Shown here: piece by piece, positions 1 through 9,969 of the stretch | How positions within the stretch are numbered: the first letter of the stretch is position 1 | Layout of the letters: each line of letters begins with the position of its first letter | NCBI RefSeq assembly: GCF_019203185.1 | Contig: NZ_CP078093.1 | Span: 2,143,058-2,207,057 of the forward strand | DNA: 64,000 nt | Reading direction: 5' to 3' | DNA from: Crassaminicella indica | GTDB taxonomy: Bacteria > Bacillota > Clostridia > Peptostreptococcales > Thermotaleaceae | Made by a program: the position numbers and the translations under genes | The notes under the pieces: model-generated | Databases searched by the model: none | What the model saw: the letters and a program-made list of their open reading frames with translations, nothing else | What the model was told of the DNA's origin: nothing

Positions 1-372
1 GTCTTAATCGGTATATCAAGAACTTCTAAAACACCTTTAAGCATGTATCTTGCACATAAAAATATAAAAGTAGCAAATGTTCCATTAGTTCCAGAAGTTG
101 TAGTACCAGATGAATTATTTGAAATTTCGCCTAGAAAAATAATAGGACTTACAACAAATCCTATTAAGCTTAATGAAATAAGACAAGAAAGATTAAAAGC
201 TTTAGGGCTTAGAAATGAAGCAAATTATGCGAGTATGGATAGAATATTAAAGGAATTAGATTATGCTGAAAATCTAATGAAGCGAATAGGCTGTCCAATT
301 ATTGATGTGTCTAGTAAAGCAATAGAAGAAAGTGCACGTATCATTTTAGAAATAATCAAAGAAAACGATTAA
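1..372 (+). CDS. Pyruvate,phosphate dikinase regulatory protein (DUF299), C-terminal part
   Basis: The reading frame is open from base 1, so the gene begins outside the window; 123 C-terminal residues are present. The first residues, read from base 1, contain [11 protein letters not shown], the conserved motif of the bifunctional Ser/Thr kinase and Pi-dependent pyrophosphorylase family (DUF299/PDRP). Members phosphorylate and reactivate a Thr beside the catalytic His of PPDK. The following gene encodes that target, 36 bp downstream, which supports the call and suggests co-transcription. The full protein is usually about 270 residues, so over half is missing at the left edge. The substrate is inferred from the neighbour. 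Confidence 0.9.
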   Translation, partial: VLIGISRTSKTPLSMYLAHKNIKVANVPLVPEVVVPDELFEISPRKIIGLTTNPIKLNEIRQERLKALGLRNEANYASMDRILKELDYAENLMKRIGCPIIDVSSKAIEESARIILEIIKEND

Positions 373-408
373 GGGATCAGGGTGTGTTATAGGAAAGGAG
401 TTTTGGGT

Positions 409-3030
409 ATGAAAAAATATGTATATGCTTTTCATGAAGGGAATAAGGAAATGAAATCTTTGTTGGGAGGAAAAGGAGCAAATTTAGCAGAAATGATAAA
501 AATTGGACTCCCTGTTCCTCCTGGATTTACTGTTACTACTGAAGCTTGTAATAAATATTATGATGATGGTCAAAAAATTAGCCAAGATATTATAGATGAA
601 ATCTTTTGCCATTTACATGAATTAGAAAATAATACTCAAAAAAGGTTTGGAGATTATAATAATCCTTTGCTTGTATCAGTAAGGTCTGGTGCTGTTGTTT
701 CTATGCCGGGAATGATGGATACAATTCTTAATTTAGGACTTAATGATGAATCTGTAATAGGACTAGCAAAAGCAACTGGCAATGAAAGATTTGCATATGA
801 TAGCTACAGAAGATTTATTCAGATGTTTAGTGATGTAGTTTTAAACATTCAGAAATATAAATTTGATAATATTTTAGAAAAAGAAAAGCGCTCAAGTAAA
901 GTTCAGCTAGATACAGATTTAACTGTTGATAATTTAAAAAATATTATTAAAGAATATAAAAAAATTGTTAAAAAAGAAACAAAAAAAGCTTTTCCACAAG
1001 AACCTAAAAAACAATTATTGATGGCTATTGAAGCTGTGTTTGGTTCATGGAATAATGCACGTGCTATTATTTATAGAGATATTAATGATATACCTAATCA
1101 CTATGGAACAGCTGTAAATGTACAGTCTATGGTTTTTGGAAATATGGGAGAAAAATCAGGTACAGGAGTAGCATTTACAAGAAATCCTGCAACAGGTGAG
1201 AAAAAATTATTTGGTGAGTTTTTAATGAATGCACAAGGAGAAGATGTTGTAGCAGGGATTAGAACGCCTCAACCAATTTGTGAGCTTAAAAATACGATGC
1301 CGAAGGTTTATGAGCAATTTGTAAATGTTGCAAATCTTTTAGAAAAGCATTATAAAGATATGCAGGATATTGAATTTACTATTGAAAATGAAAAATTATA
1401 TTTACTTCAAACAAGAAATGGTAAAAGAACAGCAGCAGCAGCTATTAATATAGCTGTAGATATGGTAGAAGAAAATATTATAGATAAAGAAACAGCTATT
1501 ATGAGAATCGAACCTGCTCAATTAGATCAGCTATTACATCCAACCTTTGAAGAAGAAGCTATGCAAAAAATAGAAAAAATTACACAAGGCTTACCTGCAT
1601 CTCCGGGGGCTGCTACAGGTAGGATATATTTTAATGCAAATGATCTTGTAAAAGCTGCTAATGAAGGAGAAATGACAATCCTTGTAAGACTTGAGACTTC
1701 TCCTGAAGATATTGAGGGAATGGTAGCTGCACAGGGAATTTTAACTGCAAGAGGAGGAATGACTTCTCATGCTGCAGTTGTAGCAAGAGGAATGGGTAAA
1801 TGCTGTGTAGCAGGCTGTGGAGAAATTAAAGTTGATGAGATAAATAAAGTATTTAAGATAGATGGGAAAATTTTCAAAGAAGGAGATTATCTATCATTAG
1901 ATGGAAATACAGGAAATGTTTATGCAGGCAAGCTTCCAACTAAAGAACCAGAACTATCTGGGAATTTTGCAAAGCTAATGAGTTGGGCTGATGAGATCAG
2001 AACTTTAAAAATCAGAACTAATGCAGATACACCAAAGGATGCTTTAACAGCTGTAAAATTTGGAGCAGAAGGAATTGGTCTATGTAGAACAGAGCATATG
2101 TTTTTTAAAGAAGAAAGAATTCCTGCTGTAAGACAGATGATTATAGCACAAAATGTAGAAGAAAGAATGAAAGCTTTAAATAAATTACTTCCATTTCAAA
2201 AGGAAGATTTTATAGGGATATTTGAAGCTATGGGAGAAAGACCAGTAACAGTAAGACTTCTTGACCCACCATTACATGAATTTTTACCTAATAATGATGA
2301 AGACATAAAAATATTATCTAAACAAATTAATGTTTCCTATAACACATTGAAGGAAATCGTTGAAGATTTAAAGGAATTTAATCCTATGCTTGGACATAGA
2401 GGTTGTAGATTAGCTATTACTTATCCTGAGATTTATCAGATGCAGGTAAGAGCGATGATTATGGCTGCAATTCAAGTAAAAAAACAAAAAAATATTCATG
2501 TTCAGCTAGAGATTATGGTACCCCTTATTGGTCATGAAAAAGAGCTAGAAATTATTAAAAAACTTATTGTAAGTACTGCTAATGAGGTTATAGAAAATAG
2601 TGATGAAAATATTGTTTATAAAATTGGAACTATGATAGAGGTGCCAAGAGCTGCATTAACAGCCGATGATATAGCAAAGCATGCTGAATTTTTCTCTTTT
2701 GGTACAAATGATTTAACACAAATGACTTATGCTTTTTCAAGAGATGACGCTGGTAGATTTATTGGAGAGTATAGGAAAAAAGAAATATTTAAAAAAGATC
2801 CATTCCAACGATTAGATAAAATAGGTGTTGGAAAGTTAATGGAAATAGCTACACAATTAGGAAAGCGCACAAGATCTGATATAAAATTAGGGATTTGTGG
2901 AGAACATGGTGGAGATCCAGAAGCTATTGATTTTTGTCATAAGATAGGATTGCATTATGTTTCTTGTTCTCCATATAGAATACCTATTGCAAGACTAGCA
3001 GCAGCTCATGCAGTAATAAACAATAAATAA
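409..3030 (+). CDS. ppdK: Pyruvate, phosphate dikinase
   Basis: This cytosolic enzyme interconverts pyruvate, ATP and Pi with PEP, AMP and PPi. The ATG at 409 is chosen because AGGAAAGGAG (391-400) lies 8 bp upstream and the product starts MKKYVYAF; an in-frame start at 382 has no ribosome binding site. The 873 residues match the family length. In order they show an N-terminal ATP-grasp domain (VRSGAVVSMPGMMDT), the phosphohistidine domain with GGMTSHAAVVARG (catalytic His near residue 454, Thr two residues before it as the regulatory site), and a PEP-binding barrel with FGTNDLTQM and GICGEHGGDP (catalytic Cys near 830). It forms a unit with the upstream regulator gene and ends in a strong terminator. 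Confidence 0.97.
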   Translation: MKKYVYAFHEGNKEMKSLLGGKGANLAEMIKIGLPVPPGFTVTTEACNKYYDDGQKISQDIIDEIFCHLHELENNTQKRFGDYNNPLLVSVRSGAVVSMPGMMDTILNLGLNDESVIGLAKATGNERFAYDSYRRFIQMFSDVVLNIQKYKFDNILEKEKRSSKVQLDTDLTVDNLKNIIKEYKKIVKKETKKAFPQEPKKQLLMAIEAVFGSWNNARAIIYRDINDIPNHYGTAVNVQSMVFGNMGEKSGTGVAFTRNPATGEKKLFGEFLMNAQGEDVVAGIRTPQPICELKNTMPKVYEQFVNVANLLEKHYKDMQDIEFTIENEKLYLLQTRNGKRTAAAAINIAVDMVEENIIDKETAIMRIEPAQLDQLLHPTFEEEAMQKIEKITQGLPASPGAATGRIYFNANDLVKAANEGEMTILVRLETSPEDIEGMVAAQGILTARGGMTSHAAVVARGMGKCCVAGCGEIKVDEINKVFKIDGKIFKEGDYLSLDGNTGNVYAGKLPTKEPELSGNFAKLMSWADEIRTLKIRTNADTPKDALTAVKFGAEGIGLCRTEHMFFKEERIPAVRQMIIAQNVEERMKALNKLLPFQKEDFIGIFEAMGERPVTVRLLDPPLHEFLPNNDEDIKILSKQINVSYNTLKEIVEDLKEFNPMLGHRGCRLAITYPEIYQMQVRAMIMAAIQVKKQKNIHVQLEIMVPLIGHEKELEIIKKLIVSTANEVIENSDENIVYKIGTMIEVPRAALTADDIAKHAEFFSFGTNDLTQMTYAFSRDDAGRFIGEYRKKEIFKKDPFQRLDKIGVGKLMEIATQLGKRTRSDIKLGICGEHGGDPEAIDFCHKIGLHYVSCSPYRIPIARLAAAHAVINNK

Positions 3031-3031
3031 A

Positions 3032-3070
3032 CAAAAGGCATGGAAAAATTTCCATGCCTTTTGTTTATTT
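3032..3070 (+). terminator. Rho-independent terminator of ppdK
   Basis: A near-perfect hairpin has arms AAAAGGCATGGAAA and TTTCCATGCCTTTT around a very short loop. It lies two bases after the ppdK stop and is followed by TGTTTATTT. Confidence 0.9.
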
Positions 3071-3198
3071 AAAATTTGTTAGAATAAGAGGAATAAAATG
3101 AATATTGTGGTATATATAAATACTAGAAAATTGTGGATTTTAGTTCTCTGCTTAATATAGTTATTTTCTGTTTATATATGAGAAAAGAGGGATAAAAA

Positions 3199-4203
3199 AT
3201 GATATTTAGAGAAATAACTGAAAGAATGGAAGAACAGAAGCTTTCGTGTTTTGCTGCAAAGTCAACCCAAACAAAAGGAAGAAAAATATTTGAAGAAAAA
3301 TGCATTATTCGTACAGAATATCAAAGAGATAGAGATAGGATACTGCATTCTAAGGCATTTAGGAGACTCAAGCATAAAACACAGGTATTTCTCTCTCCAG
3401 AAGGAGATCATTATAGGACTAGACTTACTCATACATTAGAAGTAGCTCAAATTTCTCGTACCATTGCACGAGCATTAAAGTTAAATGAAGATTTAACAGA
3501 AGCTATTGCATTAGGTCATGATATTGGACATACACCTTTTGGACATAGTGGAGAAAAGATATTAAATAAAATCCATAAGAATGGATTTAAACATAATGAG
3601 CAAAGCTTAAGAGTAGTAGAATATTTAGAAAAAGGAAAATTAGGATATGGTTTAAACCTTACTTATGAAGTTAGAGATGGAATACTAAACCATACAGGTG
3701 AAAATGAACCATCAACATTAGAAGGGCAGATTGTAAGACTTAGCGATAGAATTGCTTATATTAATCATGATATTGATGATGCAATAAGGGCAAATATTCT
3801 TCAATATGATGATCTTCCTAAGGATTGTCTTGAAATTTTAGGAAAAACACATAGTGAAAGAATTAATACTATGATTATAGATGTAGTAGAAAATAGTTAT
3901 AACAGAAAAAAAATTAGAATGAGTGAAGAAAAATGGGTATATACAAATAAACTAAGAAAATTCATGTTTAGCAATGTATATTTAAATAAAAAGGCTAAAA
4001 AAGAGGAAGAAAAGGCACAATATATACTAGAACAACTATATAATTATTTTTTGAAAAATAAATATAAAATGCCAGAAGAAATGATGAAAGTAGTAGAAGC
4101 TTTTGATTTAGAAGAGGCTGTAAAGGATTATTTAGCAGGAATGTCGGATAGATATGTAATTAATAAATATTTAGAAATTTATGTACCGAGTGCATGGGAA
4201 TGA
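3199..4203 (+). CDS. dgt: dGTPase-like HD-domain dNTP triphosphohydrolase
   Basis: The 334-residue product fits the deoxyguanosinetriphosphate triphosphohydrolase-like family, which releases tripolyphosphate from dNTPs. The HD metal site is visible: RLTHTLEV (His 78), GHDIGHTPFGH (His-Asp 107-108, with further His residues) and a later Asp in LSDRIAYINHDIDD. The N-terminal YQRDRDRILHSKAFRRL is also typical. AGAGGGAT upstream supports the ATG at 3199. It stands alone between the ppdK terminator and a YaiI-like gene, ahead of dnaG and rpoD, a position common in clostridia. Substrate preference among dNTPs cannot be read from the sequence. Confidence 0.92.
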   Translation: MIFREITERMEEQKLSCFAAKSTQTKGRKIFEEKCIIRTEYQRDRDRILHSKAFRRLKHKTQVFLSPEGDHYRTRLTHTLEVAQISRTIARALKLNEDLTEAIALGHDIGHTPFGHSGEKILNKIHKNGFKHNEQSLRVVEYLEKGKLGYGLNLTYEVRDGILNHTGENEPSTLEGQIVRLSDRIAYINHDIDDAIRANILQYDDLPKDCLEILGKTHSERINTMIIDVVENSYNRKKIRMSEEKWVYTNKLRKFMFSNVYLNKKAKKEEEKAQYILEQLYNYFLKNKYKMPEEMMKVVEAFDLEEAVKDYLAGMSDRYVINKYLEIYVPSAWE

Positions 4204-4311
4204 TTGTTCTGAAAATTATGTATTTTAGAATTGGAATAATTTAAGAAGGATTAAAGGTTCTTATGTCGAATATTGTGATGCATAGAAAAAAAAAGGTGGG
4301 CATGTATATAA

Positions 4312-4767
4312 ATGACAATATATGTTGATGGTGATGCTTGTCCTGTAAAAGAATTAATGATTGATCATACATCTAAATATAATATTAAGGTAATAATTGT
4401 ACTAAGTATATGTCATATATCAAAGGAAGAGCTAGAGGTACCATATATCATTGTAGATAATATAAGTCAAAGTGTTGATATGATGATTATGAATAAGGCT
4501 CAAAAAAATGATATTGTGGTAACGGATGATTTTGGACTAGCATCTGTGTTATTAATGAAGGGTGTTTATTGTTTGTCAAGTCGTGGGCTGATTTATACAT
4601 TAAATAATATAGACCAGCTTATATTGAAAAGACATATAAACATGAAAATTATAAGAGGAGGAGGTAAAATAAAAGGACATGCTAAGCGAAGTAAAAAGGA
4701 TGATGCTCAATTTGTTATGAGCCTTGATAAATTAATAAAACAGTCCCTAAATCATTCTTATGAATAA
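4312..4767 (+). CDS. YaiI/YqxD family (UPF0178, DUF188) protein
   Basis: The 151 residues begin TIYVDGDACPVK and contain VVTDDFGLA, with conserved acidic residues in a PIN-like arrangement; the C-terminal part has RGGGKIKGHAKR. This matches the widespread UPF0178 family. The biochemical role is not established, although the acidic clusters suggest a metal-dependent nuclease-like fold. It lies just upstream of dnaG, as in many Firmicutes, with a 77-bp gap. The upstream GGTGGGCATGTATATAA gives only a weak ribosome binding site. Confidence 0.88.
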   Translation: MTIYVDGDACPVKELMIDHTSKYNIKVIIVLSICHISKEELEVPYIIVDNISQSVDMMIMNKAQKNDIVVTDDFGLASVLLMKGVYCLSSRGLIYTLNNIDQLILKRHINMKIIRGGGKIKGHAKRSKKDDAQFVMSLDKLIKQSLNHSYE

Positions 4768-4844
4768 AGGATTTAATTTGTTAAGTTGAAGGAAATTTAA
4801 TAAATATGGAGAAACAATAATAAAAGATTGTATAGGTGATGAAT

Positions 4845-6695
4845 ATGGGGATTGTATTTGATGAAGGATTAATTGATGAGATAAAGTCACAAAATGATAT
4901 CATAGATGTTGTTTCAAAATATGTACAATTGAAGAAAGCTGGACAAAATTACAAAGGGCTATGTCCTTTTCATAATGAAAAGACACCTTCCTTTATTGTA
5001 TCTGCTGAAAAACAGTTTTACCATTGCTTTGGATGTGGAGAATCAGGAGATGTAATTAGCTTTATAATGAAATTAGAAAATTTGGATTTTATAGATGCTT
5101 TACGCTTGCTTGGAGAATGGGTAGGAATAAATATTGATGAAATTTCTACATCTAAGAAGGAAAAAGAAGAAATATATCGAAAGAATAATATATATCAAAT
5201 AAATAGAGAAGCAGCTTTTTATTACTACAAGAATTTAGTTAAGGAAGCAAACAAAGGACTAAATTATTTATTTGAAAGAGGACTAAGTATTAAAACTATA
5301 AAAAAGTTTGGATTAGGATATGCAAAGGATGCTTGGGAAGCGTTAAATAATTATCTTCTTAGCAAAGGATATGATCAAGAATCAATATTTAAAGCCGGAT
5401 TGGTTTTAGAAAGAAAAAAGAGAAACGGTTATTACGATAGATTTAGAAATAGAGTGATGTTTCCTATTATAAATACAACAGGAAAAGTCATTGGCTTTGG
5501 AGGAAGGGTAATAGATAATAATGAACCTAAATACTTGAACTCTCCTGAAACAATAGCTTTTAATAAAGGAAATAATCTGTTTGGTTTAAACCTTGCAAAA
5601 AACGAAGTAATAAAAATGAAACAAATAATTGTGGTAGAAGGATATATGGATGTAATTGGGTTGTATGAAAGAGGTATAAAAAATGTTGTTGCATCTTTAG
5701 GGACGGCGCTTACTAAAAATCAAGCAAATTTACTAAAAAGATATGCTGATGAAGTAATTATTGCATATGATGCTGATACAGCAGGACAAGCAGCTACATT
5801 AAGAGGACTTGATATTTTAAGAGAAGTAGGATGTAGAGTACGAGTGGTTCGTCTGTCTGAAGGGAAAGATCCTGATGAATTTGTTAGAAAAAAAGGAAAA
5901 GAAGCTTTTTTAAAAGAAGTAGAAAATGCTTTGTCATTAATTGATTATAAGATTGTGTTGTCTAAAGAAGAAAATGATTTAACAAACCCTGAAGGAAAAG
6001 TAAAATTTGTAAAGTCTCTTACGCAAATATTAAAACAATTAAAAAGTCCTGTAGAGATAGATGCTTATATTAAAAAAATAGCACAAGAATCGCAAATTTC
6101 TCCAGAAGCTATAAAAGCGGAAATTTATGGGAATAATAGATACAATAATAAGGCTAGTGAAAAAAAAGATATACTGCATATTAACAAGTATAGAAGCAAA
6201 CATGATAGGTATACTAATAAATATAGTATACAACCATTAAAACCAATACAAAAAATTGGATATATTGAAGCTGAAAGATCTTTATTAAAGTTGATTATAA
6301 CAAATAAAGATTGTTTTCAGAAGGTAAAGGATCAGCTTTCGTATGAAGATTTTTTAGATGAAATAAATGCTGATATAGCAAAGCTCGTTTATGAACTATA
6401 TGAAAATAATGAAAGCATTGATTTAGAATATATGATAAATCAATTAAGCATAGAAGCTGTTTCAATATTGCATAAAATTAAGCATAGTATTGTGCCAAAT
6501 GAAAATATTGATAAGGCTTTAGAGGATTATATAAAAACTATTCATAAGCATAAAATGATACAAAGGAAAATTCATATAGAAGAAGAATTAAAAAAACTTG
6601 AGAGGATAGGAAATAAATCCAAAGATCAGATAGTGAGGATAAGGGAGTTATGTATAGATTACGAAAAGTTACTGAAAGAATTAAAGAATTTGTAG
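4845..6695 (+). CDS. dnaG: DNA primase DnaG
   Basis: Primase makes RNA primers at the replication fork. About 616 residues show, in order, the CHC2 zinc finger ([12 protein letters not shown] and YHCFGCG, Cys and His near 40, 43, 61 and 64), the Toprim catalytic core (VVEGYMDV and [10 protein letters not shown]), and a C-terminal helicase-binding region. The frame also offers GTG at 4836 and ATG at 4839; ATG 4845 is preferred because AGGTGAT lies just upstream and [13 protein letters not shown] fits the family N-terminus. The gene is followed after 25 bp by rpoD, the conserved dnaG-rpoD macromolecular synthesis arrangement. Confidence 0.96.
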   Translation: MGIVFDEGLIDEIKSQNDIIDVVSKYVQLKKAGQNYKGLCPFHNEKTPSFIVSAEKQFYHCFGCGESGDVISFIMKLENLDFIDALRLLGEWVGINIDEISTSKKEKEEIYRKNNIYQINREAAFYYYKNLVKEANKGLNYLFERGLSIKTIKKFGLGYAKDAWEALNNYLLSKGYDQESIFKAGLVLERKKRNGYYDRFRNRVMFPIINTTGKVIGFGGRVIDNNEPKYLNSPETIAFNKGNNLFGLNLAKNEVIKMKQIIVVEGYMDVIGLYERGIKNVVASLGTALTKNQANLLKRYADEVIIAYDADTAGQAATLRGLDILREVGCRVRVVRLSEGKDPDEFVRKKGKEAFLKEVENALSLIDYKIVLSKEENDLTNPEGKVKFVKSLTQILKQLKSPVEIDAYIKKIAQESQISPEAIKAEIYGNNRYNNKASEKKDILHINKYRSKHDRYTNKYSIQPLKPIQKIGYIEAERSLLKLIITNKDCFQKVKDQLSYEDFLDEINADIAKLVYELYENNESIDLEYMINQLSIEAVSILHKIKHSIVPNENIDKALEDYIKTIHKHKMIQRKIHIEEELKKLERIGNKSKDQIVRIRELCIDYEKLLKELKNL

Positions 6696-6720
6696 TTGTG
6701 CTAGAAGGGAGGGGAGTATA

Positions 6721-7809
6721 ATGAGCAAGAAAAATCAAAATAAAAAGATGCAATCCGTGAAAAAGCTAATAGAAAAAGGCAAAAAAAGAGGTATGCTAAC
6801 ATATACGGAAATTATGGATACCTTAGAGGAGATAGATATAGATAAGGACCAAATTGAGCAAGTTTATGATCATTTAGCTGCAATGGGAATAGAGATTGTA
6901 GGCGAGAAGGAAGAAGTTATTGAAGAAATACAGGAAGAAGAGGAAGTAGTGGATTTAGATATTTCTATCCCAAAGGGGATTAATATAGATGATCCAGTAA
7001 GAATGTATCTTAAAGAAATTGGAAAAGTACCATTACTTTCAGCTGCTGAAGAGATAGAATTAGCTAAAAAAATGGAAAAAGGTGATGAAGAAGCTAAAAG
7101 AAGGCTTTGTGAGGCAAACTTAAGACTTGTTGTAAGTATTGCCAAAAGATATGTTGGAAGGGGTATGTTATTTTTAGATTTAATACAAGAAGGAAACTTA
7201 GGGTTGATTAAGGCTGTAGAAAAATTTGACTGGAGAAAGGGATATAAATTCAGTACTTATGCAACTTGGTGGATAAGACAAGCTATTACGAGAGCTATAG
7301 CGGATCAAGCAAGAACTATAAGGATTCCTGTTCATATGGTAGAGACTATTAATAAACTCATAAGAATATCAAGACAGCTCCTTCAAGAATTAGGAAGGGA
7401 ACCAAAGCCAGAAGAGATTGCAAAAGAAATGGACCTTCCTGAAGAAAAGGTAAGGGATATATTAAAAATTGCTCAAGAACCTGTATCTTTAGAGACTCCT
7501 ATTGGTGAGGAAGAGGATAGTCATCTTGGTGATTTTATACCTGATGAGGATGCACCAGCCCCTGCAGAAGCTGCTGCTTTTTCAATGTTAAAGGAACAGT
7601 TAGTAGAAGTTTTAGATACTCTAACACCAAGAGAACAGAAGGTTTTAAGATTGAGATTTGGTTTGGATGATGGAAGAGCAAGAACACTAGAAGAAGTGGG
7701 TAAAAAGTTTGATGTTACAAGAGAAAGAATAAGACAAATAGAAGCAAAGGCACTAAGAAAGCTTAGACATCCTAGCAGAAGTAAAAAATTAAAGGATTAT
7801 TTAGAATAG
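6721..7809 (+). CDS. rpoD: RNA polymerase primary sigma factor (SigA/RpoD)
   Basis: The 362-residue protein has all sigma-70 signatures. Region 1.1 is at the N-terminus, [11 protein letters not shown] is region 1.2, [18 protein letters not shown] and [15 protein letters not shown] are region 2 (core binding and -10 recognition), and the region 4 helix-turn-helix contains [20 protein letters not shown]. Length and motifs fit the vegetative factor of Firmicutes. AGGGAGGGGAG precedes the ATG. It is co-oriented with dnaG 25 bp upstream and ends at a hairpin shared with a convergent small gene. Confidence 0.97.
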   Translation: MSKKNQNKKMQSVKKLIEKGKKRGMLTYTEIMDTLEEIDIDKDQIEQVYDHLAAMGIEIVGEKEEVIEEIQEEEEVVDLDISIPKGINIDDPVRMYLKEIGKVPLLSAAEEIELAKKMEKGDEEAKRRLCEANLRLVVSIAKRYVGRGMLFLDLIQEGNLGLIKAVEKFDWRKGYKFSTYATWWIRQAITRAIADQARTIRIPVHMVETINKLIRISRQLLQELGREPKPEEIAKEMDLPEEKVRDILKIAQEPVSLETPIGEEEDSHLGDFIPDEDAPAPAEAAAFSMLKEQLVEVLDTLTPREQKVLRLRFGLDDGRARTLEEVGKKFDVTRERIRQIEAKALRKLRHPSRSKKLKDYLE

Positions 7810-7810
7810 A

Positions 7811-7839
7811 AAGATTCGCGTGTACGCGAATCTTTATAA
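7811..7839. terminator. Bidirectional terminator between rpoD and a convergent small gene
   Basis: The hairpin AAAGATTCGCGT / ACGCGAATCTTT lies directly after the rpoD stop and directly after the stop of the minus-strand gene at 7840, so it can end both transcripts. The T-runs are short. Confidence 0.8.
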
Positions 7840-8040
7840 TTACCAATACTGCTTTTGATTGCCATATTCTATTTTCTTTTGTTTTTCTTTTTCATTTTCT
7901 TGATCATCTAACTGCTCTTGTAAACAATTCATGAGTTGCTCAGCTGTTTCTTCCCACTGGGGAGTTGTACCACCCCATTCAAAATGAGCTAATTTTTCAA
8001 TAGAAGTATTAGGTTGCTTTTGTGAGTTTTTTAATTTCAT
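7840..8040 (-). CDS. Small protein of unknown function, 66 aa
   Basis: I do not recognise this protein. It is treated as a real gene because AAGGAGGT stands 5 bp before the ATG on the minus strand and because it is neatly placed, convergent to rpoD with a shared terminator and divergent from trmK. The product is hydrophilic, rich in Gln and Glu, and carries a Trp-containing segment HFEWGGTTPQWEETAEQ in its middle, followed by a charged probable helix. There is no signal peptide or membrane span. It could be a regulator or spore-associated peptide, but nothing in the sequence decides this. Confidence 0.6.
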   Translation of the reverse strand: MKLKNSQKQPNTSIEKLAHFEWGGTTPQWEETAEQLMNCLQEQLDDQENEKEKQKKIEYGNQKQYW

Positions 8041-8105
8041 ATAAAAACCTCCTTGATTTAATTTTTGCAGATTTTAAAAAATATATTCTAGTGAGAGGAA
8101 ATGTT

Positions 8106-8801
8106 ATGAAACTAACACCAAGATTATTGAATATCGCTAAATTTGTACCAAAAAATTCTGTTTTAGCTGATGTTGGAACAGATCATGGGTATATTCCAGT
8201 ATATTTAATGAAAAATAAAATTACAGAAAAAATAATTGCAACAGATATAAATGAGGGACCGTTACTTAGTGCACAAAAAAATATAAAGCTTTATGGATTA
8301 GATAATTATATTGAAACAAGGCTTGGAAATGGTCTTGAAGCGATTCAGCCTGGCGAGGTAGATACTGTGATCATAGCAGGTATGGGAGGGCTTTTAATTA
8401 GAGATATATTGCTTAATCATCCTGATGTAACAAAATCTATTAAGAGATTTATTCTGCAACCTATGGTAGCGCAGGATGAATTAAGAAGATGGCTTTATGC
8501 TAATAATTTTAAGATAATAGATGAAAAATTAGTTTCAGAAGATCATAGAATTTATGAGATAATAGTTGTAGAACATGGGAAAGAAGTAATTGAGGATGAA
8601 ATATACTTTGAAATAGGAAAGAAATTAATAGAAAATAAGGATCCGCACCTAGAAGCTTTTATCTATAAGCATATAAAGAAACAAAAGGATATCATAAACA
8701 ATTTAGTAGGTCAAAAAACGGATAAGGCAAAAAACAAGCTTAAGGAATGCAAGGAAAAGATTGAAAAATTTGAGGAGGTGTTAAGATGGCTGAAAAATTA
8801 G
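8106..8801 (+). CDS. trmK: tRNA (adenine22-N1)-methyltransferase TrmK
   Basis: The 231-residue product has a Rossmann SAM-binding core (ADVGTDHGYIP, then ATDINEGPL) and the family motif IAGMGGLLIRDIL, plus a C-terminal helical extension. TrmK methylates A22 of tRNAs. The frame is open upstream to 8022, but ATG 8106 has AGAGGAA upstream and gives the normal family start MKLTPRLL. The stop overlaps the next gene by 16 bp. That pairing with a Nif3-like gene downstream of rpoD is conserved in Firmicutes. Confidence 0.93.
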   Translation: MKLTPRLLNIAKFVPKNSVLADVGTDHGYIPVYLMKNKITEKIIATDINEGPLLSAQKNIKLYGLDNYIETRLGNGLEAIQPGEVDTVIIAGMGGLLIRDILLNHPDVTKSIKRFILQPMVAQDELRRWLYANNFKIIDEKLVSEDHRIYEIIVVEHGKEVIEDEIYFEIGKKLIENKDPHLEAFIYKHIKKQKDIINNLVGQKTDKAKNKLKECKEKIEKFEEVLRWLKN

Positions 8802-9904
8802 AAAAAGTAGTAAAGTTGATGGAAAATATAGCACCTTCTTATTTAGCAGAGAATTGGGATAATGTAGGACTTCAAATAGGAGATAATCATAAAGATATTA
8901 ACCGAATTTTAGTAGCTTTAGAAGCAACAGAAGCTATTATTGATGAGGCTATACTAAAAAATATAGATATGATTATCTGTCATCATCCTTTAATTTTTAA
9001 ACCTGTTAAAAATATAAAAACAGATAATCCTATAGGGAATTTGATTTATAAATTGATTAAAAATGATATCGCACTTTTTTGTGCTCATACAAATTTAGAT
9101 ATTGCCCATGGGGGTACAAATGATGTTTTAGCACAAATATTTAATATTGTTGACACTAAGCCATTGATTAAAATAGATAAAGAAAGATATTTTAAGCTTG
9201 TTGTATATGTGCCAAAGACACATATTGAAAATGTAAGAGCTGCTATATGTAGTGCTGGAGCAGGTCAGATAGGCATGTATAGTCACTGTACATTTCAGAC
9301 TGAGGGAATAGGTATGTTTAAACCATTAGAAGGAACGAATCCTTTTATTGGAACCCACGGAAAGATAGAAGCAGTAGAAGAGTATAGACTAGAAACTATT
9401 GTACCAAAGGAAAAATTAAATAGTGTTGTAAAAATGATGTTAGATGCACATCCTTATGAGGAAGTAGCCTATGATCTTTTTACATTGAATAATTCTATTA
9501 ATCAATATGGGTTAGGTAGAGTAGGGAAATTAATAGAACCTATAAAGCTTGCTGAATTTTGCCAAAAGATTAAAGAAAAACTTGGAATGGAGTCTATTAG
9601 ATTTATAGGAGATTCTCAAAAGAGTATACAAAAGATAGGCTTGTGTACTGGTAGTGGGGCAGAGTTTATCTATGATGCTTATAGACTAGGATGTGATTGC
9701 TATATTACTGGAGATGTAAAATATCATGATGCACAATATGCCGCATCTTTAGGGATTGCGGTAATTGATGCAGGTCATTTTGAAACAGAACATTTAGTAT
9801 GTAAACCTCTATTTAAAAATTTAAAAGAAGCAATTAAGGAAAATCATTATGATATGGAAGTTTTATTAGCATCTAATGATATGAATCCTTTTCAAATTAT
9901 ATAA
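8786..9904 (+). CDS. Nif3-like dinuclear metal centre protein (YqfO type)
   Basis: The 372 residues form the two-part Nif3 domain (GTP cyclohydrolase I type 2/NIF3 family) with metal ligands in ICHHPLIFKP, AHTNLDIAHGG and the C-terminal DAGHFETEH. Between the halves lies the roughly 100-residue PII-like insert found in YqfO-type members (about residues 130-235, including HPYEEVAYD). The protein is usually a hexameric toroid and its function is unsettled. GAGGAGGTG precedes the ATG. It overlaps trmK by 16 bp, so the two are surely co-transcribed, and a terminator follows. Confidence 0.92.
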   Translation: MAEKLEKVVKLMENIAPSYLAENWDNVGLQIGDNHKDINRILVALEATEAIIDEAILKNIDMIICHHPLIFKPVKNIKTDNPIGNLIYKLIKNDIALFCAHTNLDIAHGGTNDVLAQIFNIVDTKPLIKIDKERYFKLVVYVPKTHIENVRAAICSAGAGQIGMYSHCTFQTEGIGMFKPLEGTNPFIGTHGKIEAVEEYRLETIVPKEKLNSVVKMMLDAHPYEEVAYDLFTLNNSINQYGLGRVGKLIEPIKLAEFCQKIKEKLGMESIRFIGDSQKSIQKIGLCTGSGAEFIYDAYRLGCDCYITGDVKYHDAQYAASLGIAVIDAGHFETEHLVCKPLFKNLKEAIKENHYDMEVLLASNDMNPFQII

Positions 9905-9932
9905 GAATAGGTTTTTTTGCCTATTCTTTTTT
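9905..9932 (+). terminator. Rho-independent terminator after the Nif3-like gene
   Basis: GAATAGG and CCTATTC pair around a T-rich loop and are followed by TTTTTT. Confidence 0.85.
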
Positions 9933-9969
9933 GATGGAAATTTATCAATAAAATGAAAGGCGGGATATT

